This document shows positions 18,388 through 26,220 of a stretch of DNA of 53,370 bases, one piece after another. Numbering within the stretch: position 1 is the stretch's first letter; each line of letters starts with the position of its first letter. Below the pieces are notes generated by a model, which saw nothing but the letters and a program-made list of their open reading frames with translations, was not told the DNA's origin and ran no database searches. This DNA is from Spirochaetia bacterium UBA5763. Lineage in GTDB: Bacteria; Spirochaetota; UBA4802; UBA5550. Where the stretch lies: the NCBI GenBank assembly GCA_002418835.1, contig DIEX01000004.1, positions 8,634-62,003 on the forward strand. The letters run 5' to 3'. The translations under genes were made by a program, and so were the position numbers.

Positions 18388-18594
18388 TTAAACGAGAGTA
18401 ACGTTAATTGCTCTCGGGCCTTTTTCGCCTTTTTCTGTATCAAATGTTACTTCAGCACCTTCAGGAAGAGTTTTGAATCCCTGAGCGTTAATTCCAGTAT
18501 GGTGCACGAATATATCCTGCCCATTATCGGATGTTATAAATCCGAACCCTTTCTGATCGTTAAACCATTTTACTTTACCGTGTGCTTGTGCCAT
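18388..18594 (-). CDS. Cold-shock domain protein (CspA family)
   Basis: This 68-residue single cold-shock domain has both RNA-binding motifs, KGFGFI (RNP1) and DIFVHHT (RNP2). Such proteins bind single-stranded RNA and DNA and melt RNA structures. Length and sequence are standard for the family. About 185 bp of AT-rich leader separates it from the tRNA terminator upstream; this may hold a temperature-sensitive 5' UTR, but I see no clear structure. Whether it is cold-induced or constitutive is unknown. Confidence 0.95.
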   Translation of the reverse strand: MAQAHGKVKWFNDQKGFGFITSDNGQDIFVHHTGINAQGFKTLPEGAEVTFDTEKGEKGPRAINVTLV

Positions 18595-18784
18595 TTAAAG
18601 ACTCCTGAGATGGTATTGGGAAAATTCCCTTTCTGATTACTCTTTTCAATAACTGCTATATATTCTGCCCGGGTAAAAAACGAGGAAAGAAATAGAAGAA
18701 GAAAAAATATGTAATCGCAATACAACTTATTTAATATCAATTGATAAATGTCAACCTAATAATGCTTTTAATTTAATAAAAAAA

Positions 18785-18807
18785 ACTCGCTGTTTTAGAC
18801 AGCGAGT
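18785..18807 (-). terminator. Terminator of the tRNA cluster
   Basis: The stem ACTCGCTGT/ACAGCGAGT with a five-base loop is followed on the minus strand by T residues. It is about 15 bp beyond the 3' end of tRNA-His. Confidence 0.85.
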
Positions 18808-18821
18808 TTTTTTTATTTTTG

Positions 18822-18894
18822 GGTGACCGACGGGGCTCGAACCCGCAACGACTGGAACCACAATCCAGGGCTCTACCATTGAACTACGGTCACC
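18822..18894 (-). tRNA. tRNA-His (GTG)
   Basis: The cloverleaf reads well on the minus strand. The anticodon arm is CTGGA-TTGTGGT-TCCAG with anticodon GTG. The extra 5' G that pairs with C73, typical of tRNA-His, is present. CCA is not fully encoded. It is the last gene of a three-tRNA cluster. Confidence 0.95.
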
Positions 18895-18947
18895 ATATGC
18901 TGATTTAAAAATTAAAAAAACCTGGCTTCACAGTCAAGTTTTTTCTT

Positions 18948-19021
18948 CGCGCCCGAGAGGATTCGAACCTCTGGCCCACAACTTAGAAGGCTGTTGCTCT
19001 ATCCAGCTGAGCTACGGGCGC
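18948..19021 (-). tRNA. tRNA-Arg (TCT)
   Basis: Minus-strand cloverleaf with acceptor GCGCCCG/CGGGCGC and anticodon arm ACAGC-CTTCTAA-GTTGT giving anticodon TCT. The T-arm has GGTTCGAATCC. It is the middle gene of the cluster and is intact, unlike the second tRNA-Arg at 40.6 kb. Confidence 0.95.
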
Positions 19022-19034
19022 AGTTTTAAGAATT

Positions 19035-19108
19035 TCGGGGCGAGAGGATTCGAACCTCCGATCTCATGGTCCCAAACCACGCGCTCTACCGGACTGAGCC
19101 ACGCCCCG
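19035..19108 (-). tRNA. tRNA-Pro (TGG)
   Basis: Minus-strand cloverleaf with acceptor CGGGGCG/CGCCCCG and anticodon arm CGTGG-TTTGGGA-CCATG giving anticodon TGG. It is the first gene of the cluster. The shared promoter should lie between 19109 and 19250. Confidence 0.95.
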
Positions 19109-19250
19109 TTAGGACGGATGACAACTTAATATATGCGTGGAATGTGTCAATATTTTTTCAGAATGATAAAAAGTTTATTGTACAAAACTGTGCCAATATG
19201 CCAATAATAATGTGTTTAATAGTTCAAAAGAGAGCAAAATACAGTTTTTT

Positions 19251-19637
19251 ATGAATAAGAATCTCAATATTTTTGTATTTGTCTATGGCACCTTGAGAAA
19301 AAACGGCATGTATTCATTTCTTTTAAATAATTCTGAATACATTGGAGACGATCTGGTATCCGGATTTGTGATGCGTAACCTCGGAGAATACCCGATGATT
19401 TTTGAAAAAGATAATCCGGAATCATTGATTGTAATTGAAATATATAAAATAGATCATCATACGCTTCAACAGCTTGACAATCTTGAGGAGTACATTGAAG
19501 GTGATGAGCGTTCTTTGTATCTCAGGAAAACAGTTACTGCAGTTTCCGGAAGAAATGGTTATATTTACTATGGCAAAGATGAAAAAAAATATCTATCTTA
19601 TGAAATAATCCCCGGCGGGGACTGGATAAAAAAGTAA
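19251..19637 (+). CDS. Gamma-glutamylcyclotransferase-like protein (AIG2/BtrG fold)
   Basis: This 128-residue protein has the family signature FVYGTLRKNG at residues 10-19, which forms the substrate loop. The acidic segment LDNLEEYIEGDERSLYLRKTV at about 76-95 holds the probable catalytic glutamate (E79 or E80). Members release 5-oxoproline from gamma-glutamyl compounds, though many bacterial ones have unknown substrates. ATG 19251 is preferred over an in-frame GTG 39 bp upstream because homology begins just after it. The ribosome site is weak in either case. It is followed 20 bp later by the nitroreductase and may share a transcript with it. Confidence 0.82.
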   Translation: MNKNLNIFVFVYGTLRKNGMYSFLLNNSEYIGDDLVSGFVMRNLGEYPMIFEKDNPESLIVIEIYKIDHHTLQQLDNLEEYIEGDERSLYLRKTVTAVSGRNGYIYYGKDEKKYLSYEIIPGGDWIKK

Positions 19638-19657
19638 TTTTATAACAGGAGTGATCG

Positions 19658-20548
19658 ATGAACCAGGTACCGGTAATTGACAGAAAGAAATGTACCCTGT
19701 GCGGAAAGTGCGTGGCAATCTGCCCCAAAGAGGTTCTTTACATCGAGAATAAAGAAGTTAAGTTAAATGATAATGAATGCATGCTATGCTCACACTGCTA
19801 TGATGTATGTAAATTTAATGCTGTCAGTTTCGATGATACTCTTAAAAATGTAAAATTCAGCACATTTAAATATAAAGAAAAAATTATTGATTCAAAAGAG
19901 GTCTCTCCAGCGCAGCTCGTTAACATCTTCAGATCCCGTCGAAGCGTAAGACGTTTCAAAGAGGAGGAGATCAGCGACGACATTGTGCGTGACCTCGTCG
20001 AGTTTGCTGTAACTGCCCCTTCAGGAAGCAACTGCCAGGAGTGGGAGTTCACTGTAATTAACGGCAGGGAAAAAGTCTGGGAATTTGCCACCCGGATAAG
20101 AGATTTTTTTGTTAAAATAAATAAACTTGCTGCTAATCCTTTAATCAGGTATCTCTCTGTGCCATTCATGGGGAGAGCGCTTCTTAATTATTACAGGGAT
20201 CATTACGAAACAGTTAAAATGGCAATCGAAGAGTCAGAGAAAGGCAGAGACCTTCTATTCCACGGAGCAACCTGTGTCATCATTATACATAGTCCCATGG
20301 ACGGGAGTACACCGGTCGAAGACGGCACTTATGCTGCATATAATATCTGTATGCTGGCGCATTACATGAATCTTGGAACATGCCTTATAGGCTTTGCAGT
20401 GGAAGCTCTTAACAGAAGCCCGGAAATTAAAGAGGAACTCGACATATTCGGTACCAGCAGAATACATGCCGTAATAGCGCTGGGTAAGCCCGCTGTTAAA
20501 TTCCATAAGCATTCATTGAGGATGGATTATTCGGTTGAATTCTGCTGA
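19658..20548 (+). CDS. Ferredoxin-domain nitroreductase-family flavoprotein
   Basis: This 296-residue fusion has an N-terminal 2x[4Fe-4S] ferredoxin domain (about 5-60, motifs CTLCGKCVAICP and CMLCSHCYDVCK) and a nitroreductase domain (about 85-290). The latter has the FMN-contact segment RSRRSVRRFKEEEI, then APSGSNCQEWEF and IALGKP. Such fusions in anaerobes use ferredoxin-like electron flow to reduce nitro compounds, quinones or unsaturated bonds; the natural substrate is not readable. The 3' end overlaps the convergent TetR gene by 22 bp, which may let the two transcripts interfere. Confidence 0.9.
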   Translation: MNQVPVIDRKKCTLCGKCVAICPKEVLYIENKEVKLNDNECMLCSHCYDVCKFNAVSFDDTLKNVKFSTFKYKEKIIDSKEVSPAQLVNIFRSRRSVRRFKEEEISDDIVRDLVEFAVTAPSGSNCQEWEFTVINGREKVWEFATRIRDFFVKINKLAANPLIRYLSVPFMGRALLNYYRDHYETVKMAIEESEKGRDLLFHGATCVIIIHSPMDGSTPVEDGTYAAYNICMLAHYMNLGTCLIGFAVEALNRSPEIKEELDIFGTSRIHAVIALGKPAVKFHKHSLRMDYSVEFC

Positions 20549-21171
20549 TGATCCAGCTCCTCAACCGAAAGGTTTTGTCCTTCGTTAATGAAAATTGAAT
20601 TAAGAACAAAATCCTGGCAGAGCCTGAAGGGCTCAAAACTTCCGCTTGCCCTCATTCTCAATATTGCGCCGTACCAGCTTATAAGGAGGAACTCAGCAAT
20701 ATCATTTTTATTAAGATGACTGTAAATTTCTTTATTTCTCTGACCGATTTCGAAAGCATCTTCAAAAACTGATTTGATAGTGGTATATGCGTTATCAACG
20801 GCTGTTTTAATGTCAGAGCTGACTACAGAAAGTTCAACACTGAAACCGCCCAGTATACTTTCAACTCCCTCAATTCCATAATTTTCATAAATCTGTTTAA
20901 AATAATGATAAACATTAACAAATCTTTCGCGCACATTGCGCTCACTATCAAAAAGCATTAATCGAAGAAGCTTCTCCGTTTTAAATGCATAATAATTTAT
21001 CAGTTCAACGCCGAACTGTTCCTTGCTGGGGAAATAATTATAAAATGAACCTTTAGACATTCCGGCAGTATCAGTAATCTCCTTAACTCCAAGACTGTTA
21101 AATCCTTTCTGATTTATAAGGGGAATGCATTTTTCAAAAATCTGTTTTTTTACTTCTTTTTTATCTATCAT
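20527..21171 (-). CDS. TetR-family transcriptional regulator
   Basis: This 214-residue protein has an N-terminal helix-turn-helix (about 28-55, GVKEITDTAGMSKGSFYNYFPSKEQF) with the standard TetR signature. An all-helical ligand and dimer domain follows, of the type seen in regulators with TetR_C-like domains. It is convergent with the nitroreductase and divergent from the second CoA-transferase. Its position between acyl-CoA ligase and CoA-transferase genes, together with a shared motif upstream of several of these genes, suggests control by an acyl-CoA ligand. That is inference. A TTGACT box at 21250-21255 (minus) could be part of its promoter. Confidence 0.9.
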   Translation of the reverse strand: MIDKKEVKKQIFEKCIPLINQKGFNSLGVKEITDTAGMSKGSFYNYFPSKEQFGVELINYYAFKTEKLLRLMLFDSERNVRERFVNVYHYFKQIYENYGIEGVESILGGFSVELSVVSSDIKTAVDNAYTTIKSVFEDAFEIGQRNKEIYSHLNKNDIAEFLLISWYGAILRMRASGSFEPFRLCQDFVLNSIFINEGQNLSVEELDHQQNSTE

Positions 21172-21526
21172 AACTCTCTGAAAGATTATTATTAAAATTC
21201 TGAATCGAATTAGGATTTGTTCAATTTTATATCATACCTGTAATTAAAGAGTCAATAATATTAAATGTACTTTCTATTATATTTTAATAATTTACACGGC
21301 ACCTGAAAACTCCGATTTTAGCACCACAGTTGAAATGATAATTTACCACCAGATTTTCTATTTATTGCTACAAAAATGTACAACAATGAACTATTGATAT
21401 TATTCTTCAGTTACCTATAATATACATAAAGAATGAGTGGATTATTACCGGCAATCTTCACGCGTCAGTTCGAAATCAAAAAATCATTGAAAGAAAAATT
21501 ATATCCGTACAAGGGGGGGATTACAG
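21172..21526. promoter_or_regulatory. Divergent control region of TetR and CoA-transferase B
   Basis: This is 355 bp of non-coding DNA. At 21457-21474 the block TTCACGCGTCAGTTCGAA matches 14 of 18 bases of the motif at 30359 (TTGACACGTCAGTTCATT), sharing the core CGTCAGTTC. It lies about 55 bp before the CoA-transferase start. A GGGGGG ribosome site precedes the ATG at 21527. I see no other gene or repeat. Confidence 0.4.
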
Positions 21527-22924
21527 ATGAAATATTCGGAACTCTATAAGAGTAAACTTGTTACTGCTGATGAAGTAATGAGTAGTGTTAAATCGGGAGA
21601 TATCGTTGATTACGGTTTTTTCAACGGTAAACCTGTAGCATGTGACCAGGCGCTAGCTAAAAGAGCTGAAGAGCTTGAACATGTAAGCGTGTATTCAGCG
21701 GTTACACTGCCGCCTATTCCTGAAGTTGCCAAGTATCCGGGAAGCTTTATTTACATTGACTGGCAGTGGAGCAAACTTACAAGAATGCTGGACAAGGGAT
21801 TTAACAGCGCATATTATTCACCCATACTTTATCACAACGCACCCTCAATTTATCAGTACTTCGAATCTGATCCTTCACTGAGATCATACTTTTATGATGA
21901 TCACGAAAGACGGAATGATGTTAACTGGTTTGGTATAACCAGGGTAGGGCCGATGGATGAAAACGGTTATTTTAATCTGGGCCCGCAAAACTCAGAAACC
22001 CTGGCAAAACTTAAAAGCAGTAAAAAAGTTGTAGTTGAAGTCGTCAAAAAAATGCCTCACTGCGTAGGCGGAAGTAATGAAGCTATTCATATATCAGAAG
22101 TAGATTTTATCGTTGAGGCACCGGAGGACCATGCCTGTTTTGAAATGGTATCACCTGAACCGGGTGATACAGATATGAAAATTGCAGAAAACATTATCAA
22201 TTATATACATGACGGATGCTGTATTCAGCTTGGAATTGGTGCTATACCCAACCAGGTTGGAAGGATGATTGCAAAATCAGATCTGAAAAATCTCGGTGGC
22301 CATACAGAGATGCTTGTAGACGCTTATGTAGACATGGTTGAAGCAGGCAAAATGAACGGTTCGAAAAAGGAGATTGATAAAGGCAGAGTTTCGTATACTT
22401 TTGCTATAGGGAGCAAACGGATGTATGATCATGTTCATAATAACCCGATATATGCGTCGTATCCTGTTGATTATACAAACGATCCAAGAAACATCAGCAA
22501 GCTGAGTAATATGATAAGTATATGTAACGCTGTTCAGGTGGACATTTTCTCTCAGGTCAATGCGGAAAGTTTTGAGGGGAGCCAGATTTCCGGAAATGGC
22601 GGTATGTGGGATTTTGTGCTTGGAGCTCAATGGTCACCTGGCGGGAAAAGCTTTATCTGTCTCCCTTCTACATATAAGGATAAAGACGGCAAACTGCAGT
22701 CCAGAATAATATCAGCACTACAGCCCGGGACAATAACAACTATACCGCGTCAGATGGTTGAGTATATTGTAACAGAATACGGCGCATTCAAAATGACAGG
22801 ACTGCCGACCTGGACAAGAACTGAAAAAATGATAAATCTTGCTCACCCCGATTTCAGGGAGGAGCTGATTAAAAATGCTGATAAACTTAAGGTATGGCGC
22901 AGATCAAATAAGAAGACGGCTTAA
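21527..22924 (+). CDS. Acetyl-CoA hydrolase/transferase family CoA-transferase (paralogue B)
   Basis: This 465-residue paralogue of the enzymes at 46-1389 and 30479-31855 transfers CoA between short-chain acids. The probable catalytic glutamate is E347 in SQVNAES, followed by the QISGNGGMWDFVLGA motif. The CoA-binding loop QLGIGAIPNQVG and C-terminal VTEYGAFKMTGLPTWTR are present. It is more similar by eye to the third copy than to the first. It has its own promoter region next to the TetR gene and a strong terminator, so it is a single-gene unit. Acetate, propionate, butyrate and 4-hydroxybutyrate are all possible substrates. Confidence 0.9.
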   Translation: MKYSELYKSKLVTADEVMSSVKSGDIVDYGFFNGKPVACDQALAKRAEELEHVSVYSAVTLPPIPEVAKYPGSFIYIDWQWSKLTRMLDKGFNSAYYSPILYHNAPSIYQYFESDPSLRSYFYDDHERRNDVNWFGITRVGPMDENGYFNLGPQNSETLAKLKSSKKVVVEVVKKMPHCVGGSNEAIHISEVDFIVEAPEDHACFEMVSPEPGDTDMKIAENIINYIHDGCCIQLGIGAIPNQVGRMIAKSDLKNLGGHTEMLVDAYVDMVEAGKMNGSKKEIDKGRVSYTFAIGSKRMYDHVHNNPIYASYPVDYTNDPRNISKLSNMISICNAVQVDIFSQVNAESFEGSQISGNGGMWDFVLGAQWSPGGKSFICLPSTYKDKDGKLQSRIISALQPGTITTIPRQMVEYIVTEYGAFKMTGLPTWTRTEKMINLAHPDFREELIKNADKLKVWRRSNKKTA

Positions 22925-22950
22925 GGAAAAATATAGACTTAAAACTTTAT

Positions 22951-22984
22951 ACAGCTCCGGTCGAAAGATCGGAGCTGTTCTATT
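22951..22984 (+). terminator. Terminator of CoA-transferase B
   Basis: A 12-pair stem starting ACAGCTCCGG, with one G-T pair and a GAAA tetraloop, is followed by GTTCTATTATT, 27 bp after the stop. Confidence 0.85.
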
Positions 22985-23142
22985 ATTAATAATAGCAATA
23001 AACCTCATGGTAATTATCAAAATTAGTTATATATTATAGCTTGACATTATTAAAATCATAAATATATTAAATTTTAATTTTAAATCATTTTTTACAATCA
23101 GGTCTAATGTGGGATTATACGATTGATTTAAAACATTCGATT

Positions 23143-23245
23143 GTCATTTCGAAGAAGCGTCAGCGACTGAGCAGTTCGGCAGACTCACTGACCGTTAATT
23201 CCGGTTCCTTAGCTTGTCGAAGGACTCACATACGTTCGAAATGAC
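23143..23245. repeat. 103-bp MITE-like element with terminal inverted repeats
   Basis: Termini GTCATTTCGAA and TTCGAAATGAC are perfect 11-bp inverted repeats around a non-coding interior. It sits in the 410-bp gap between CoA-transferase B and the LysR gene. The terminal type resembles GTCATT-starting dispersed repeats seen again at 32.1 kb. No transposase is encoded. Confidence 0.6.
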
Positions 23246-23268
23246 ATTGCCTTAATCATTTCGTAAAC
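23237..23268 (+). repeat. Left arm of 32-bp inverted repeat around the LysR gene
   Basis: This arm reads CGAAATGACATTGCC then TTAATCATTTCGTAAAC. Its reverse complement occurs at 24240-24271 with one mismatch in 32. The two arms enclose exactly the LysR gene, starting 66 bp before its ATG and resuming 2 bp after its stop. The left arm overlaps the right end of the 103-bp MITE-like element. Confidence 0.7.
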
Positions 23269-23334
23269 CGCTATAGTTAAATTAAAATAAAGAATATCCT
23301 GTTGCAAAATACTATATAATAACCGGGAGAACCT

Positions 23335-24237
23335 ATGAACTTTAAAGATTTCAATTTTGACCTTAAACAGCTGAAATCATTTATAGAAGTTGTAAATGAA
23401 AAGAGTTTCACAAATGCATCCAGAAACCTTAAAGTAAGTCAGGCATCCATAAGCCACCAGATTGGCCAGCTTGAAAAGATGTTAGGAGTTAAACTGATAC
23501 ACAGAACCAGTCAGGATTTTTCTCTTACATCTGAAGGAAAAGTATTCAGCAGATTCTGTGACAAGATGATGAAAGATATAAACTCTCTAAAGTCTGACAT
23601 TCAGGCCGGAACCTTCGGTGGAGTTGTTAATATTGTGTCAAGTTCAATCCCTGGAACTTATATTGTTCCGCAGTTAATATCACCAATCTGTGACGCAAAA
23701 AATGGTTTATTTTTTCGGGTAGAGATATTGAACAGCAGGGAGACTATTGAGCGTATTAAGCAGGGTGAAGCTGATCTCGGGATAACAGGCAAGGAACTGA
23801 AACATCCGTCACTTAATTTCAGAAAGATAATGAAGGATGATATAGTATTAATCGGCCATCCTGATTTTAAAGACATTCGGGATATAAATGATCTCAAAAT
23901 TATTCCGCTCGTCACAAGGGAGAGCGGCTCCGGAACAAAAACTATAACAGAAAATCACCTTCAGGAACATGGAATAATCCCCTCGGAACTCAATATTGTA
24001 ATGGAATGCACATCTTCAGAAGGTGTACGTGAAGCTGTTATAAATAAAATCGGTTACGGATTTCTATCCAAAATAGCAATAGATCGCGACCTTAAACTCG
24101 GAAAAGTTAAAATTATTAAACTGAAAGATCTTAATATAGAAAGACACTTTTATCTTGTTACATCAAAAGCAAAGGTGCTTACAGAACCGGCATCCCGTTT
24201 TATAGAGATGATTGAAAAATCCGGTTTTAAATTATAG
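23335..24237 (+). CDS. LysR-family transcriptional regulator
   Basis: This 300-residue protein has the usual N-terminal winged helix (about 10-70, with KSFTNASRNLKVSQASISHQIGQLE) and a periplasmic-binding-like ligand domain (about 95-295, with VNIVSSSIPGTYIVPQLI). GGGAG precedes the ATG. It resembles the CysB/CysL/CbbR-type subgroup, which often sense small anions or sulfur compounds. The gene lies upstream of, and in the same direction as, the selenium cluster, so a role there is possible but unproven. It is the only gene inside a 32-bp inverted repeat, which suggests transfer or inversion as a unit. Confidence 0.9.
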   Translation: MNFKDFNFDLKQLKSFIEVVNEKSFTNASRNLKVSQASISHQIGQLEKMLGVKLIHRTSQDFSLTSEGKVFSRFCDKMMKDINSLKSDIQAGTFGGVVNIVSSSIPGTYIVPQLISPICDAKNGLFFRVEILNSRETIERIKQGEADLGITGKELKHPSLNFRKIMKDDIVLIGHPDFKDIRDINDLKIIPLVTRESGSGTKTITENHLQEHGIIPSELNIVMECTSSEGVREAVINKIGYGFLSKIAIDRDLKLGKVKIIKLKDLNIERHFYLVTSKAKVLTEPASRFIEMIEKSGFKL

Positions 24238-24239
24238 TA

Positions 24240-24271
24240 GTTTACGAAACGATTAAGGCAATGTCATTTCG
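24240..24271 (-). repeat. Right arm of 32-bp inverted repeat around the LysR gene
   Basis: Reverse complement of 23237-23268 with a single mismatch (C for T in GAAACGATT). It starts immediately after the LysR stop codon. A shorter imperfect repeat of the GTCATT...GAATGAC type continues to 24292. Confidence 0.7.
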
Positions 24272-24599
24272 TCTGTAGCAAAGAGGAATGACGGGATCTT
24301 AAGGTACACAATAATTATCCTGTTTTCAGTAATTATTTTCTGTCATTAAGATTCCGCCATTGCCAATGGGCAAACCGCGATGACAAATTATGTGCTAAAC
24401 CAATCGCAAATTGCTAAAGTTTGTAAAAACTCCACCTCTCTTATTCAGAAAAAATTTCACGACATCCCATGTTATATTTTAAAGCTGTATTTTAGTGGTT
24501 ATTATTTTTAATTAATACGATGTATTTATTACTTGAATAAATGAAGTACGCTTTAATAATTTGAATAAATAAAATTCATAATATCGATAAGGGGTTCTT
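24272..24599. other. Non-coding gap before the selenium cluster
   Basis: This stretch holds eroded repeat-like pieces (GTCATT and AATGAC ends, an imperfect hairpin near 24342-24385) and no credible gene. Two copies of TTGAATAAAT at 24533-24542 and 24561-24570 precede the YedE start, and a third copy occurs upstream of AOR at 27465-27474. In such AT-rich DNA this may be chance. Confidence 0.4.
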
Positions 24600-25676
24600 A
24601 TGAAAAATATCTTTTCATCAAAATGGGGAATTATTGCTACAGGTGCCATCATAGGCATTCTGGCTGTAACTCTCCAGAAGATGGGCAATCCTGCCAATAT
24701 GGGAATTTGTGTAGCCTGTTTCGAACGTGACATAGCAGGCGCCCTTGGACTGCACAGGGCGGATGTAGTTCAGTATATCAGGCCTGAAATCGGCGGTTTT
24801 GTTCTCGGTTCATTTGCGATTGCTCTTATAAAAAAAGAGTATCAGCCGAGAGCAGGTTCATCAACTATACTAAGATTTTTCCTCGGCGTTTTCGCAATGA
24901 TTGGAGCTCTTGTTTTCCTTGGGTGCCCTTGGCGGGCATTACTGAGACTTTCAGGCGGTGACTGGAATGCCATAGTGGGGCTTGCAGGACTTATAGCAGG
25001 TATTGCTGTGGGTGTTATGTTTCTTAAAAATGGATTCAGCCTCGGGAGAAGCTACAAGCAGAAGATGAGTTCCGGATGGGTTTTCCCCGCTGTGATGGCG
25101 GCACTAATGATAATGGTTGCTATAGGATTCAGGGTTTCTGAAACAGGTCCGCTTTTTTACAGTGTTAAAGGCCCGGGCTCGCAGCGTGCACCATTTATTA
25201 TAAGCATTGCGGCAGGCTTATTTATCGGAGCAATAGCGCAGAGGAGCAGGTTCTGTACAATGGGCTCTCTGAGAGATATAATTATAGCCAAAGATTTTCA
25301 CCTTGCAAGCGGTGTTGTGACACTTCTGGTTTTTGCCACTGTTTTTAATTTCATTTATGGCCAGTTCAAACCGGGATTTGATGGTCAGCCTGTAGCTCAT
25401 ACAGTTCATCTCTGGAATTTTCTCGGGATGGCACTTTCAGGGCTTGCATTTGCCCTTGCCGGCGGATGTCCCGGTCGTCAGCTTATTCTTTCAGGTGAAG
25501 GTGATTCAGATGCGGCGGTTTTTGTTGTGGGGATGATTGTTGGAGCAGGTATATCACACAATTTTCTTCTGGCAAGTTCACCCGCAGGTCCTGGTGCCTT
25601 TGGTCCGGCTGCAGTTATTATAGGTTTTGTATTCTGCCTTATTGTAGGTTTTACAATGAGAGAAAAAGTAAGTTAA
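24600..25676 (+). CDS. yedE: YedE-family putative selenium/sulfur transporter
   Basis: This 358-residue polytopic membrane protein has about ten hydrophobic helices and two YeeE/YedE repeats marked by GCPWRALLRLSGGDWNA (about residue 117) and GCPGRQLILSGEGDSDA (about residue 289). The cysteines in these motifs are the signature of thiosulfate/selenium channel-like proteins. Its fixed association with a TusA/YedF-like protein, a DUF3343 protein and SelD, all present here in order, is known in many genomes and points to selenium uptake or trafficking rather than sulfur. It is the first gene of this four-gene unit, with AGGGG-type ribosome sites throughout. Confidence 0.9.
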   Translation: MKNIFSSKWGIIATGAIIGILAVTLQKMGNPANMGICVACFERDIAGALGLHRADVVQYIRPEIGGFVLGSFAIALIKKEYQPRAGSSTILRFFLGVFAMIGALVFLGCPWRALLRLSGGDWNAIVGLAGLIAGIAVGVMFLKNGFSLGRSYKQKMSSGWVFPAVMAALMIMVAIGFRVSETGPLFYSVKGPGSQRAPFIISIAAGLFIGAIAQRSRFCTMGSLRDIIIAKDFHLASGVVTLLVFATVFNFIYGQFKPGFDGQPVAHTVHLWNFLGMALSGLAFALAGGCPGRQLILSGEGDSDAAVFVVGMIVGAGISHNFLLASSPAGPGAFGPAAVIIGFVFCLIVGFTMREKVS

Positions 25677-25686
25677 GGGGGATTAT

Positions 25687-25896
25687 ATGGCAGATAAAAT
25701 TGATGCAAGAGGGCTTTCATGCCCGCAGCCTGTGGTTCTCACACAGAAAGCGATTAAAGATGGTAAAACAGAGTTTCAGGTTATGGTTGACTCTGAAGTA
25801 TCAAAAGAGAACGTTATAAGATGCATTGAAAAAAATAAATTTACAGCTTCTGTTTCTGTAGAAGGTGATACATTTACAATAAGCGTAAGTAAATAA
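25687..25896 (+). CDS. TusA/YedF-like sulfur- or selenium-carrier protein
   Basis: This 69-residue protein has the TusA fold with the catalytic cysteine in DARGLSCPQPVVLTQKA (Cys14). TusA family proteins carry persulfide or, in the YedF branch, probably selenium. Full YedF has an additional DsrE-like domain; here only the TusA part is present. It starts 10 bp after yedE with GGGGG as ribosome site, so the two are cotranscribed. Its position before SelD suggests delivery of reduced selenium to selenophosphate synthesis. Confidence 0.92.
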   Translation: MADKIDARGLSCPQPVVLTQKAIKDGKTEFQVMVDSEVSKENVIRCIEKNKFTASVSVEGDTFTISVSK

Positions 25897-25954
25897 TATT
25901 TTTTATTGACTTCATATGCCGGGGGAGCCATCCTCCGGCTGTAAAAGGAAAAAA

Positions 25955-26176
25955 ATGTCAGAATTCTCTGTTATACTATTTCACTCAAATAATCATTCCA
26001 TAAGGATGTCTAACATTCTAAAAAAGAAAGGTATAGATCATAAAATGATCCCGGTACCCCGTCACTTAAGTTCTGACTGCGGGTATTGTGTCAGGATAAA
26101 AAGCTCTGACCGAGAAACCGTCCTGAAAATTATAGAAGAGAATAATGTTGAATTTGATAAAATCGAAGAGATCTGA
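25955..26176 (+). CDS. DUF3343 protein (putative Se/S carrier-like)
   Basis: This 73-residue protein has the DUF3343 pattern: an N-terminal strand SVILFHSNNHSIRMSNILKKKG, then PVPRHLSSDCGYCVRIKSSD with two cysteines at about 42 and 45. DUF3343 genes cluster with yedE, yedF and selD, and are thought to handle selenium, though the biochemistry is not established. The ATG at 25955 is preferred: AAAGGAA lies just upstream, and the conserved part starts there. It is the third gene of the cluster, 44 bp before SelD. Confidence 0.85.
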   Translation: MSEFSVILFHSNNHSIRMSNILKKKGIDHKMIPVPRHLSSDCGYCVRIKSSDRETVLKIIEENNVEFDKIEEI

Positions 26177-26220
26177 TATAATTACATCAGGCAGATCATA
26201 TATATTATCAGGAGAAAACT

